From Clytia hemisphaerica (lineage: Eukaryota > Cnidaria > Hydrozoa > Leptothecata > Clytiidae), in the NCBI GenBank assembly GCA_902728285.1, contig CACVBU010000577.1:62001-126000 (forward strand): 64,000 nt of DNA, given 5' to 3'. The notes beneath the pieces were generated by a model. That model was not told the origin of the DNA, made no database searches, and was given only the letters and a program-made list of their open reading frames with translations. Below are positions 12,118 to 22,103 of the stretch, piece by piece. Position 1 is the stretch's first letter. The number at the start of each line of letters is the position of its first letter. Made by a program: the position numbers and the translations under genes.

Positions 12118-12304
12118 TTATCCCAAAACAAACGATACTTACCTGTAAGTTGAAGTTTGTTGGGAGTTTTATTAATAAATTATTCCAGATGGATGAGTAT
12201 AAAGTGAGATAGAACGGCAATCTGGTCAGGGTTCATAGCTGTAAATAATCATACTGGCATGATGAAGGATGAGGATAAATGGGAGGGTTCCATCCTGTGG
12301 TGGG
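12118..12304 (-). repeat. DIRS right terminal repeat
   Basis: Its outer 89 bp (12118-12206) are a perfect inverted copy of 12305-12393. Further in, AGATAGAACGGCAATCTGG is homologous to the left terminus AGATAGAACGGCAAGCTGG, so the two ends are inverted relatives. The right end is longer outward by about 55 bp, a known asymmetry of DIRS termini. Confidence 0.85.
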
Positions 12305-12438
12305 CACTTTATACTCATCCATCTGGAATAATTTATTAATAAAACTCCCAACAAACTTCAACTTACAGGTAAGTATCGTTTGTTTTGGGATAATTTTATT
12401 GCATAAATTATTCCGAGATTACGAGTATAAAGCGAGAT
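12305..12438 (-). repeat. DIRS internal complementary region (ICR)
   Basis: Positions 12305-12393 are the exact reverse complement of 12118-12206. Positions 12394-12438 are the exact reverse complement of 16562-16606. The junction defines the element ends at single-base resolution: ...GGGATAA joined to TTTTATTGC.... Confidence 0.92.
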
Positions 12439-12631
12439 TTCACAGTATGCCAGCATGTTTAGTCTCCTTAAATGTTAGAAGGGAAGTAGTGAGAGGTTGA
12501 TTATAAGCTTTAGAGCTTTGTTCAGCTCATTAAACACGTATATTTATAACACAATCTAAGGTGTAATAAAGTTTCTAATAAAGTTACAAATATAAAACAA
12601 AATCTGAGGTGTTGTTAAATAATATTTTGTA

Positions 12632-13775
12632 TTAATGTGTTAAGACTTCCACGAGGTTAACGTCATCGACGATTATTTTGTTGTAGTGCTTGGCGAATGT
12701 TCTTGCGTTAGACCAACCCGCCTTCTTCAGTATTTCAGTCAACGACATGTTACTGGTTTTGCACTTGGATGTAGTTGCTGATCTGTGGGAATGAGCAGTA
12801 TATAAATTAGTGTCAATGCCTGCGTTGGCAATCATTTGTTTGCACCATCTAGATATAGTATCTTTAGAAACCGTTTTGTGTGGTCTGATGTAGCTAACAA
12901 AAAGGTTGTCTGAATTTCTAAGTTTCTCAACTCTTGCTATATAGTGTTTTAAATGAAGGATTGGACAGAGTTTTGGTTCTTGGGCGAAACCTTTCAGCTC
13001 TAAGGGTTCTATGTGTTTTGATGGTCTAGTCTGTTTGATTTTTGATGTTATGGGAATAATAACTTTATCTGCTAAGAGGTTGATGTTTTTAATGTCCAAA
13101 GATTGAAGAGTTTGAACTCTTTGTCCTCCTGATGCAATAGCGATGAGGCTCGCTAGCTTTAAGGATAAGAGTTTTAGGTTAAGATTTTCAACATCTTGAA
13201 GGGATCTGAAATAGTTAAAAAGAATATTTACATCCCAGGTGATACATGATTTTGGGAAGGTTGGTCGACTTTCGAATACACCTTTTATGTATCGTTTTAC
13301 TATAGGTAGCCTTCCAAATGTAACATTTTCGAAGGTTTTTACAAAAATAGAGAGTGCACTTCTAGCATTGCTAATAACATGGAAACTTGCCCCATCTTTG
13401 TATAATTGAGAAAGAAATTCAAATCCTTCGTTTATCTTTGGATTAAATGGATCTATAGAGTTCCCACAAAACTTAAGCCATTTTTTTTTTTTTAAGAGCA
13501 GGTTCATATTGTTTTTGGGTTGATTCCCTCCAAGTGTTCATTATAATATTTGTAGTAGTATTAGACATACCTTGTTTTAAGTATTCAGTCCTGAGACTAT
13601 GCAAGCTCTGAGTTTCAGTTTCCTCCAGAGAGGGTGTAGCTGCTGAGGGTCTTCTGAAAGAAAAAGAACTTGTTGTCCAGGTGTTATTGTTATGGTTTCT
13701 GAGACCGTCATTGAAGTCAGTGTCGTGTACCAAGTTTGTGTTGGCCAATCTGGTGTCACTATCAATCCTTGGCAT
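12632..13775 (-). pseudogene. DIRS tyrosine recombinase (integrase) ORF, one frameshift
   Basis: Starts at 13775, overlapping the end of the RT ORF, with a frameshift in an A-run at about 13482-13495 where KQYEPALKKK passes to KKWLKFCGNSIDPFN. The C-terminal catalytic domain shows a first Arg in SGGQRVQTLQ, the H-x-x-R box in TAHSHRSATTS and the nucleophilic Tyr in FAKHYNK. It would integrate the circular DNA intermediate without duplicating the target. Everything apart from the homopolymer slip is open, so the break may be recent or an assembly error. Confidence 0.88.
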
Positions 13776-15270
13776 TGGTCGGTTTTGAGCTTCTGTAGTA
13801 CTTTCCCTACCAAACTGAAGGGAGGAAAGAAATAAGAGTTTTTCAAGGTTGACCAGTTAATAGTAAATGCTTTTATATGTTGGGCATTTGGGTCTGGCCT
13901 GTATGAGATATAATTATCTGTTTTGTTGTTTATTCTGTTTGCAAAACAGTCAGTTTTAGGAGGGTAGTTTAATTTTTTGCAAATATCTGCAAAAATGTTG
14001 TCATTTATCATCCAGTTGCTGTCACTATAGTCTTTTCTGGATTCTTCATCGGCTTCTATATTTTCCTTACCTGGTATATAGGTGCATGTGACCCAGATAT
14101 TGTTTGTTTTGCAAATAGACCATATTTCTTGGCATATTTTGTTGCAGGTGTTGCTTTTGCAGCTCCCCATTTTATTTATGATGCATATGGCAGTTGTATT
14201 GTCACATATATCATATTTGGTTGTCTTTTAAATTTTCAGAGAATGTTTTGAGAGCAAAGAGAATAGCAATCATTTCTTTAACATTTATATGTAGTCCTAG
14301 TTCTTTATAATGCCAGGAACCTCCAACTCTGTGTTTTTCAAAAATTATACCCCATGCAAAATCTGAGGAGTCAGTGAAGAGTTTTTTCTGAATGGGAGGT
14401 GGTTGGATCCAGTTTTCAATTTTGTTGATGTTTTGGATCCACCATTTCAAATCTTGTTTGCTAAGGTCTGAGAGTGTCATTTTGCATCAAAATTACCACA
14501 GTTTTGTTTTAAAGCTTTAATCTCTTCTTTTTCAAGGTTTCTATAAAGTAGACCACCATACTTTGATGCTGGTAGAGCTGAAATTATATGTCCAATGACT
14601 TTTGCTACATATCGAATAGTAGGTTCTGACAGGCTATGTAGAATATTGAGGTGTCTTTTTAAAGCATTGGTTCTTTTTTCAGTAAGAGTTATAGTCATTT
14701 TGGTTGAGTCTATTACAAAGCCTTGATAAGTAATCCTCTGAGATGGAGTGAGCTGAGACTTCTCTGGGTGTATTACAAACCCTATTTCAGTAAACATTTG
14801 TGCTGATTTAAGTGTAGATTGCATACAATCTATAAATTTATTTTTGGCAAGTAGGAAGTCATCTATAAAGCCACATATTGGTATTCCCAGTGTCCTCAGT
14901 TTGCTCATAGGGACTGCAGTGAGTTTGGTGAATTTTCTTGGACAAGATCCAAGGCCATTGGGATAACATGTGAATTTATAGATGGTTCCTTGAAATGAAA
15001 ATTTTAGAAAACATTGATAATCCCTGTGTATGGGAACACTGTAATATGCATCTTTGAGGTCTATTGAAGTCAAGTAGTCCCCTTTTGATATCATAAGTAA
15101 AGCATCTTTAATAGTTAGCATTTTGAAGTGTCGAAACTCAATATTTTGATTTAAACTTTTAAGGTTCAGAATCATCCTTGTACCCCCATCATCTTTAGGT
15201 TTTACAAATATAGGGGATATAGATTCTTTTACCTTTTGTTGTAAGTCTTGAACCTCTGATGAGTCTTTAT
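13577..15270 (-). pseudogene. DIRS reverse transcriptase, RNase H and Dam-like methyltransferase ORF, one frame change
   Basis: The RT segment (about 15270-14477) has KPKDDGGTRMILNLKSLNQ, TSIDLKDAYYSVPIHRDY and the active-site box CGFIDDFLL (Ile-Asp-Asp). RNase H follows, with LFTDSSDFAWG (14480-14211). A frame change near 14211 leads into a segment (14170-13577) with TDCFANRINNKTDNY, FPPFSLVGKVLQ and VTPDWPTQTWY, which resembles the Dam-like methyltransferase domain of DIRS polyproteins. Near the N-terminus (about 15350-15279) three 21-bp repeats encode VEKSTSE-type units. Confidence 0.87.
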
Positions 15271-15372
15271 TGTTAACATCTGAGGTTGATTTTTCGACTT
15301 CTGAGGTTGATTTCTCGACAACTGAGGTTGATTTCTTGACATCTGAGGTCTTCGTTGCACTTGTTTTTAGCT

Positions 15373-16434
15373 CTAGTTTCTTTTTGTGTTGGTGTTTGTG
15401 GAGGAGGAAATCCTCCCCCGGCCTCGGCCTAAAAAAGAATTTGGACGAGTGTTTTTGTTGTAAGGATTGTATTCACTGTTTCGCTTTGAGAACTGGCTTT
15501 TCTGTTTATAGCTTGATGTTTTGTTATTGTTTTTCAGTTTGTTTCTTAATTTCAAATCTTTAATATTTTGGCTCAGGTTTTACCCAAAAAGTTTTTCAGT
15601 TAGTTTGTTGTTGTCTCCTGTGGATACCAAGTCTTTAAATTCATCTTTAAGGGCTGATTTTATAAAAAGTTTCCTCTTAAAGGCAATGTCTTTGGATGCT
15701 TGACCAATGAGGCCTACTATATCCGAAGATATTTGGACAAGCTCTTTCTTGTTTGCGTCTTCATTGAGTACATTTTTAATAATTTTTATTACCCCAGGGA
15801 GGGCAGAAATTAGATTTCTTTGGATCATAGCCATGGATACATCACTTTTTCGTTGAAAACTGTTGAGTAATTGCCATAACTCAATGTTTAGTTTAGGCAC
15901 TGGTGTGTTGCAGTTTTCAGGTAGAGGGTAGCTCTGCCTGAGCTTTTTGATATTCTCCTTATCTTTCTTGGAATTGTAGCTGTCAAGAATTATTCTAGCA
16001 AAGTTATCTTTTATTTTTTCCCCTTTGTCTTCTTCTATTGAGACAATCCTTATGTCAGAGAAAATTTCTTCATCTTGTGTGCTTGTAGATGGAGTGGGAT
16101 CACTGGTGGGGACCGCAGAAGAGGTGTCGTCCTTAGATTTAGTGCTAGTATTTTCCTCTATTTTATTTTGTGGGCTATTAGAAGGCTCTTTAAAATCCTC
16201 ATTTTGAGTAGCATAAAGTTCTAACTCTTCATCAAAGTCAAGTTCATTAAATTCCATATCATCCTCATCTTCATTATAGTCTGTCTGAGGGGAGGTATCT
16301 ATGCCCTGCTGAGGGGTTGGTCTTGTCGAGGAAGTTTGTGATGTCAAAGCATCTATTTGTTTCTGCATGTTGTTGACTATAATTCTTAGTTGCTCATTTG
16401 TATTTGAATTATGTTCTGGTGAGGAATCTGACAT
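15373..16434 (-). pseudogene. DIRS gag-like ORF with one in-frame stop
   Basis: Begins MSDSSPEHNSNTNEQL at 16434. An acidic, Ser/Thr-rich first half (EDEDDMEFNELDFDEELEL) is followed by a helical region (KSDVSMAMIQRNLISALPG). The frame is interrupted by TAA at 15580-15582 and continues in the same frame with a basic tail (KLKNNNKTSSYKQKSQF) ending in FLGRGRGRISSS. Arg-Gly tails of this kind are common at the end of DIRS gag. The single stop could be a mutation or the natural end of a shorter product. Confidence 0.75.
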
Positions 16435-16529
16435 TTTGTTTAGGTTCTAAAAGAGAAGAAAGAAAATAAAAAACACTTATCTGATTCTTGTGTCTTCCAC
16501 GTTTTCGCAGCTTCTCCGCCCTGTTGCTT

Positions 16530-16606
16530 GATCCGTCATGAACTGTCCAGCTTGCCGTTCTATCTCGCTTTATACTCGTAATCTCGGAATAATTTATGCA
16601 ATAAAA
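16530..16606 (-). repeat. DIRS left terminal repeat
   Basis: Minus-strand sequence starts TTTTATTGCATAAATTATTC and continues through AGCGAGATAGAACGGCAAGC. Its outer 45 bp are mirrored in the ICR at 12394-12438. The inner part is homologous to the right terminal repeat. Confidence 0.85.
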
Positions 16607-17083
16607 GTTGATATTTCTGGCTATTTTAGCATTTAGCAGAATTAAAAGTTGGTGCGACAATGTCATTTTATTAAGGCTATGGTTACTTTTATATCTATTC
16701 GAATATTTCTATTTGGAAGAGGTTCACTGGCTTCCAGTACTATATTCTCAGCATAGTTGGATCATTCCCAAGCTTTTGGATCCCCAGATCCTAAGATTCT
16801 AAGTCTTAAGTCTCATGTTAAAACTCAGAGTTAAAACTCTACTTTCTAACCCTAAGTTAAAGCACTTAACAACTACTTGCGGTGTCGGAAATTTTAAGGG
16901 AAATTCCTTTTGTGCCCTATATTCTGCCAATGATTGTAGTCAAAAGAATCTTCAATACCGCATACAAGTTGTCTGCAATGCCTTTTACATGACTCGGTAA
17001 GCTGTGCCAGTACACATGACATTATTTTTTCCGCACAAGGGAACATCACTTTACATATTAGGCTGTGACTTTTGACAAACGAG
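16607..17083. other. Spacer between DIRS and tRNA-Pro
   Basis: No coding motif or repeat recognised. A 61-codon open frame at 16815-17000 has no recognisable feature. Confidence 0.5.
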
Positions 17084-17155
17084 GGGCCTGTCCGGGAGCT
17101 GAACCCGGGACCTCTCGCACCCTAAGCGAGAATCATACCACTAGACCAAGAGGCC
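17084..17155 (-). tRNA. tRNA-Pro (AGG)
   Basis: The reverse strand reads GGCCTCTTGGTCTAGTGGTA, an anticodon arm CTCGC-TTAGGGT-GCGAG with anticodon AGG, and a T-arm CCGGG-TTCAGCT-CCCGG. The acceptor stem has one C-C mismatch at pair 6-67, and the T-loop reads TTCAGCT where TTCAAAT is usual. It is probably a gene, but the mismatch leaves room for a decaying copy. Confidence 0.88.
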
Positions 17156-17162
17156 GATGAGA

Positions 17163-17357
17163 AAAAGTTTAGTTTGATTTTTCGCTAACTTTTTTTTTTT
17201 CGATTTTTTCGATTTTGATGAAAAAGATCGTCAATCAAGCTGAGAAAGGACAAGACGCCTTGCTCTATCATCTCGAAGTACATCAGTTCATCAACACACT
17301 TCCTAACTTGCAAGCAAAGCAACCTCTGAGCATTGTGAAGGAGATGCACAGTTGCTA
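17163..17357. repeat. tRNA-adjacent spacer repeat, copy B
   Basis: Matches copy A (11754-11931) over most of its length and starts within 10 bp of the 5' end of tRNA-Pro. It contains two short insertions relative to copy A. Confidence 0.8.
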
Positions 17358-17442
17358 CAATCAAGGTCAAAAATTGCGAGACAGAAAGGATTACAAGCTG
17401 TTTCCCCCTTTCCCCCCATTGGCAATGTTCACTGAACGATGA
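17218..17442 (+). CDS. Small ORF in spacer repeat copy B, unknown
   Basis: An ATG at 17218 opens a 74-codon frame: MKKIVNQAEKGQDALL at the start, QPLSIVKEMHSCYNQGQKL in the middle and a Pro/Phe-rich end (KLFPPFPPLAMF). I do not recognise it. The equivalent frame in copy A is stopped early, so it is either a fragment of a longer repeated gene or chance. Confidence 0.25.
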   Translation: MKKIVNQAEKGQDALLYHLEVHQFINTLPNLQAKQPLSIVKEMHSCYNQGQKLRDRKDYKLFPPFPPLAMFTER

Positions 17443-17917
17443 GACGGCCGTAGACAATGAACATTACCCTTGGGGGGGGGAAGGGGGGCCTTTATCCAAT
17501 GTTTTCTCAGTAATTTCAAGTGGTTTTCTCAAACATTTATGTCTTTGATTGTCTTTAAAAAAATTTTTTTGAACAGAGCTTCTCCTATGCATGCTTCAAC
17601 TTCAAAAATCGAAAAAAGCCTGGTTAGGTGCTCCCCACGTGTTGGAGAGGTCGCCATTATGGAAAGTAAACAAATGAACTTTTTTCCATTGCTCGAACCA
17701 CGCATTTTCGCGCCAAAATAGCACTTTCGTTTTCAAGAAAAATAGAACTGATTTGTGTTTTTTAGGGATGGGGAAGTAACCAAAGCAATTACCTATGAAT
17801 TTTTTTATGAAAATGCTAACTATTTACATGGCTATAAAACAAAATAAACACAAGACCTGTATGTACAGTAATATTTTACTTTTTTAGAAATAATTACAAA
17901 AATTTAACATAAGAAAA

Positions 17918-18224
17918 ATGAGTGACCGTGGAAAGAACCCCGAAAAGAAGAAAGGGAGAAGACTCTGATTATAATACAGCGTATAAATACAGCACAAAGG
18001 AGGACACCGATGTTTACCACTCCGATGACCACCCCAACATAGAGGACGCTAAGTCGCCAAGAACTAAACATGCCATGGCAGCGAACAAACGCCGCCACTC
18101 ATCATCAACGTCTGTCAAATTTGGGGAGTCAAGCGCTTCAACTTCACGCAACTTTAAACGCCCTAAGTTGACTGAACGTGAAGTGGGAAATTTTATTCTC
18201 AAACATAACGTCAAAAGGTCTTAG
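17918..18224 (+). CDS. Small basic, serine-rich ORF running into a satellite, uncertain
   Basis: ATG at 17918 gives MSDRGKNPEKKKGRRL and a stop. The adjacent frame from 17922 stays open for 100 codons with KRRKGEDSDYNTAY, NKRRHSSSTSVKFGESSAS and FKRPKLTEREVGNFIL. A one-base frameshift after the start would join them. The composition suggests a disordered nuclear protein or an N-terminal exon. The open frame ends on the TAG formed by the first bases of the 113-bp satellite, so the satellite may have truncated it. Confidence 0.35.
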
Positions 18225-18845
18225 AACACCCCCAAGCCACTCAATTTTGCTATGCTATCACCGCGTTTACCCTACCAAGCCAAACGCGGTGACTCAAATT
18301 TCCTTTCCAGGCCTTCTGGACCCTAGTCAGGTCTTAGAACACCCCCAAGCCACTCAATTTTGCTATGCTATCACCGCGTTTACCCTACCAAGCCAAACGC
18401 GGTGACTCAAATTTCCTTTCCAGGCCTTCTGGACCCTAGTCAGGTCTTAGAACACCCCCAAGCCACTCAATTTTGCTATGCTATCACGCGTTTTACCCTA
18501 CCAAGCCAAACGCAGTGACTCAAATTTCCTTTCCAGGCCTTCTGGACCCTAGTCAGGTCTTAGAACACCCCCAAGCCACTCAATTTTGCTATGCTATCAC
18601 CGCGTTTACCCTACCAAGCCAAACGCGGTGACTCAAATTTCCTTTCCAGGCCTTCTGGACCCTAGTCAGGTCTTAGAACACCCCCAAGCCACTCAATTTT
18701 GCTATGCTATCACCGCGTTTACCCTACCAAGCCAAACCTGGTGACTCAAATTTCCTTTCCAGGCCTTCTGGACCCTAGTCAGGTCTTAGAACACCCCCAA
18801 GCCGCTCAATTTTGCTATGCTATCACCGCGTTTACCCTACCAAGG
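18217..18845. repeat. 113-bp tandem satellite, about 5.6 copies
   Basis: Units start with GGTCTTAGAACACCCCCAAG at 18217, 18330, 18443, 18556, 18669 and 18782, an exact 113-bp period. Each carries a dyad ACCGCGTTT-(13 bp)-AAACGCGGT. Copies 3 and 5 have changes in the dyad that are not compensated. Identity is otherwise very high, implying recent amplification or conversion. Confidence 0.95.
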
Positions 18846-18935
18846 ACACTTGTATAGCGTAGCTGGACTGAGCACAAATTTATTTCCTTTGAACCATGTC
18901 TGTCGTCATCTCAATAGCGTATTGTGTTAATTTGA

Positions 18936-18979
18936 CCAATCAGAGAAAATTAAACATAATATTTCGGCCAATCAGAGAG
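18936..18979 (+). promoter_or_regulatory. Two CCAAT boxes upstream of the 19070 start
   Basis: CCAATCAGAGA occurs at 18936 and at 18968, 32 bp apart (three helical turns), about 100-135 bp before the ATG at 19070. Paired CCAATCAG boxes are typical NF-Y sites. Promoter function is inferred from position. Confidence 0.5.
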
Positions 18980-19069
18980 TAGCTTGTAAAAAGTAAATCT
19001 TACGATTTTCATTGCGAAAACTTTCTTGTAGTAGGTGCACATTGCACGGAATCAGAATTTGAAAACAAA

Positions 19070-21225
19070 ATGGAGGACGATCACGAGTTAGATAAATTGT
19101 TACTTGAAGAGATAGATTTTGACGAAGACATATAAGTGAAAGAAGGTCTACGAATCACACATTTTACTATGCAAAATTGAACCAAATGGTATGATTAATT
19201 TTTTTAATGACTAAATTTCATTGGTTACATGTCTTATGTTGTATGCTAAAGGGAGAAAGTTGTCATTTGAATGGAATCCCTCTTGCAGTAAAAATTTTCA
19301 AGGCCGCAAGCTTCATTTTAGGTTATGAGTGGGGCTTCCAAGGGTACGAAATACTGGTAATTTTTTTCTTGAAATCCCATTGTATGGTGGGTTTGTTTCC
19401 AAACCACAACATTTTCTTGGCATTAGCAGAAGGTCTATAAAAGCCACTTGGTAATTACCTACATGCTGAAAACCAATTACATTCATTTGTGCTTTTCAAT
19501 ACAAGATAATCTTTTAGAATTGCCTTTCTTCTTTATTTCAGTGGACAATGCAGTATCAAAGTTGTTTGCTCAACCATGCAAGAACAAGGAAAAAGAGACA
19601 AATGGTAAGTTCTAAATAGTGATAAGTGAAGTTTAACAATAACAAAAAATTAATATGCAGAGAGTTAACAGTGTGGGTAGCTTTCATGTAGGATTAAAGT
19701 AATTTTCATTTAGGCTTTATATGAAAACCCTCCTACATGAAAGCTGTCCACTTTGAGGAAAAATTCTAGCCGATTATTTACTTTACTCGGATTAAATTAT
19801 GCGGGGGATTAAATTTAATTATAACATTCCGCTGTGTTTAGTTTCGCGGATATGGGCTTTCCTTATATCATATATCCTAATATCATGGAACTCAATTCCG
19901 CACATCAGGGTAGAAATGAATTTTTTTACTTGATCACTTCCAATGAAAATAGAAGGGTCATCGTAAAAATACTGATAGAGAAAAGGAGTGATTTTTTTAT
20001 GTTTTGCATACCCTTATGAACAAAAAATCATTAAACACAAAATAAAAATTTAGAAATTTAGTGGATGGAAGCAAAAAATTGTGTTGAAGATCAAAAAAGT
20101 CTAAAACAGAATTATACTTTCTATTTTCAGAATTTAAGAAGCTGGCAAAACAATACATAATGGAAGCTTTACAGGCGATCCAGAGTGATTCGATTATGAA
20201 TTTGAGGAATCCCGGTCTAGAAGCAGTTCAAATTGCAAAGGAGTTATTGGAACAACATGAGACAGATGATTTTTCCAATATTGCAGAATCAATTGCTGAC
20301 AAATTCCTTGTTTTTATTCGTGATAACAAGGTTATAGTTTCCAACAAAGAACAATTGCTATCAACTATCATCATATTATCGAACCTCCACAAAAAAAGAA
20401 TATCTTGATGAATGGACAGAATTAATACAAGCCATAGTGCCCTCTTTCAAATATATACCTTCAATTCATCTTTACCAATATATTTTGGAGAAATTTTTCG
20501 TTAAAAGTATATCTTTTTGCACACCCGCAGAACAGCCCGTGGCTTTTGACATAAACAGTCTTAGACTTTCTAGAGAAGAAGAGTCCACATTACGATATGT
20601 TGCAGGATATGTGGTTTTCTCTTTGAAACAGCGATTTTCAAAAAAACGCAATGCAGAAGGTGAAGCAGCACTAACATTTTTAAATTTACTTGGGAGTAAA
20701 GATCCAGAAATTGTCGATGGCGCTTCACTCCTAGAATATACCCAACATTGGGTTGAAATCGTTAATCGCGGTGGTTTACACAAAGTAAGCGATGAGTTTT
20801 ATTGTTTTGTTAAACTTATGGAACAGATTGCACGAATAACATTAAATAAAAATTATTTAATTCGATATTGTGGACAGGATGTCAGGAAGGTGCTGCTGGA
20901 TAGATTTCATGGCAACCCAGTTCTTAATGATATGTGGAGCAACCTATCTACCCAAATACGAAATGAAATGTTGATCGCAAAATTAATAAACATGGTATAT
21001 AACAAATGGGTAAACATCCGGGCAAATTGCTTTGTCAAAAACTGGCTTGAAATCCAGAAAAACAAAATGTTTAAGAAAGGGGAGGAAGTAGCCGAAAAAG
21101 CAGAACCAGCAATGAGAAAGGGTTTAAAAACTAAAAGGAAAGTGAAAAACACCAACAGTGTGGTTATGGGCTCTCCTCGAAAACGTTTAAAAAAGGGCAA
21201 AGCACCCAAAAACACTAAAAGATAG
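19070..21225 (+). pseudogene. Spliced repeat-family gene with RYVAGYV motif, probably broken
   Basis: Exon 2 is 19542-19604 (acceptor TTTATTTCAG, donor GTAAGT) and exon 3 starts at 20131 (acceptor TATTTTCAG); joining keeps one frame (KNKEKETN then EFKKLAKQY). Exon 3 codes for LRNPGLEAVQIAKELLEQ, then shifts frame in an A-run near 20390. The long segment 20437-21225 has ESTLRYVAGYVVFSLKQRF, HWVEIVNRGGLHKVSDEF, NKWVNIRANCFVKNWLEI and a Lys/Arg-rich tail. This layout is familiar from uncharacterised multi-copy proteins of cnidarians and other invertebrates. A candidate first exon (MEDDHELDKLLLEEIDFDED from 19070) reaches an in-frame TAA just before a usable donor. Function unknown; possibly transposon-derived. 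Confidence 0.6.
19679..19745. repeat. Perfect 15-bp inverted repeat in an intron
   Basis: AGCTTTCATGTAGGA at 19679-19693 and its reverse complement at 19731-19745, loop 37 bp. It lies in the intron between exons 2 and 3 of the neighbouring gene model. Confidence 0.7.
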
Positions 21226-21477
21226 ATTTTGTTTTATGAGCACTTAACTGTATATAACTTTTTTATTCTAGATTGTAAAACGTTATTTTAAAACTTTCAT
21301 GAATGTTTTATCTGAAACTTTTGACAATTTCGTGCCTTGCAATCATTGGGCCTTTGTGTTCTTTTCATTCAAGCTTCTTGAGGTTAGTGAGGCAGGAATG
21401 CCTATTTCTTTTGTTTATCTTTAATCAGCAGTGTTTTGAGCTGTTTCGAGCTATGCATGTGCCCATTTTTAGTATAT

Positions 21478-21922
21478 ACACGCTTTTTTTTTATAAGAAT
21501 AGTGTACCTTAAAGGAAGAAATTTTGGCGGAAAGAAAATTTGGCGGATTTGACTGAAATCCGCCAAATTAAGTTCCCGCCAAATTATACATTTTGAAAAT
21601 ATGATCTCTTTTAAGGTGTTTTTGCTATTTTTTCGCTGTTTTGGCGCCATCTTAAGGTTAAATTTTTAAGCGACCGCCAAATTAAATTCCCGCCAAATTT
21701 AGTTTTTTCGTCCATCCGCCAAATTAAATTCCCTCTGAAAAAACTTTTTTGGCCATCCGCCAAATTAAATTCCCGCCAAAATTTCTTCCTTTAAGGTACT
21801 TTGGTTGAGGGTGAGCATTATTCTTATTTTTCTATTGTTCTAAACAATAGGCCTATTGTTTTAAACCCGAAATCTCATCCTGATATTCTTATAGAAGTTA
21901 TTCTTATAAAAGAAAAAGCGTG
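21478..21922. mobile_element. ACACGCTTTTTT...ATAAGAA MITE, interrupted by a nested MITE
   Basis: Outer ends are ACACGCTTTTTTTTTATAAG and TTCTTATAAAAGAAAAAGCG. Without the insert it is about 153 bp and matches the intact copy at 39739-39886 in the opposite orientation, including GGGTGAGCATTATTCT and AACAATAGGCCTATTGTT. Relatives or fragments with the same ends occur near 23280-23400, 27240-27275 and 42175-42400. Confidence 0.75.
21508..21795. mobile_element. 288-bp nested MITE made of TTTGGCGG/CCGCCAAA words
   Basis: TIRs are CTTAAAGGAAGAAATTTTGG and its complement. Flanks are GTAC on both sides (21504-21507 and 21796-21799). The intact relative at 39739-39886 has a single GTAC at the same place (39859-39862), an empty-site match that proves insertion with a 4-bp duplication. 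The interior is almost entirely alternating TTTGGCGG and CCGCCAAATT words. Confidence 0.85.
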
Positions 21923-22103
21923 CAGTTTGGTTTTCTTCACATTGAAGAGAAATTGTGTTATTTTTTAGTATTGTTATTTTTAGTATAGATAATTATTTTA
22001 CAAAAGAAATCTTTTTCCCTTTATCCAAAATTATCTTCATTCGTGTACAGATTAAAGATTAACAATTCTTACACATTGGGCTCTTCCAGAAAATGTTCGT
22101 ACA

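Larger units (their letters stand above)
12118..16606 (-). mobile_element. DIRS-type tyrosine-recombinase retrotransposon with complete termini and ICR
   Basis: A 4489-bp element read on the minus strand: left inverted terminal repeat (ends 16606), gag-like ORF, RT/RNase H/methyltransferase-like ORF, tyrosine recombinase ORF, internal complementary region (12305-12438), right terminal repeat (ends 12118). The ICR is an exact complement of the outermost 89 bp of the right end joined to the outermost 45 bp of the left end. This is the defining arrangement of DIRS elements and is thought to template circularisation of the DNA intermediate. No target-site duplication is seen, as expected for recombinase insertion. 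The ORFs carry one in-frame stop and two apparent frameshifts. Confidence 0.92.

Noticed and set aside
12118-12393. Independent 276-bp palindromic MITE beside the DIRS element
   Set aside because: The perfect inverted repeat is fully explained as the DIRS right end plus ICR, whose remaining 45 bp match the left end.
18217-18845. CRISPR-like array
   Set aside because: The whole 113-bp unit is repeated without unique spacers, and the DNA is eukaryotic; it is a satellite.
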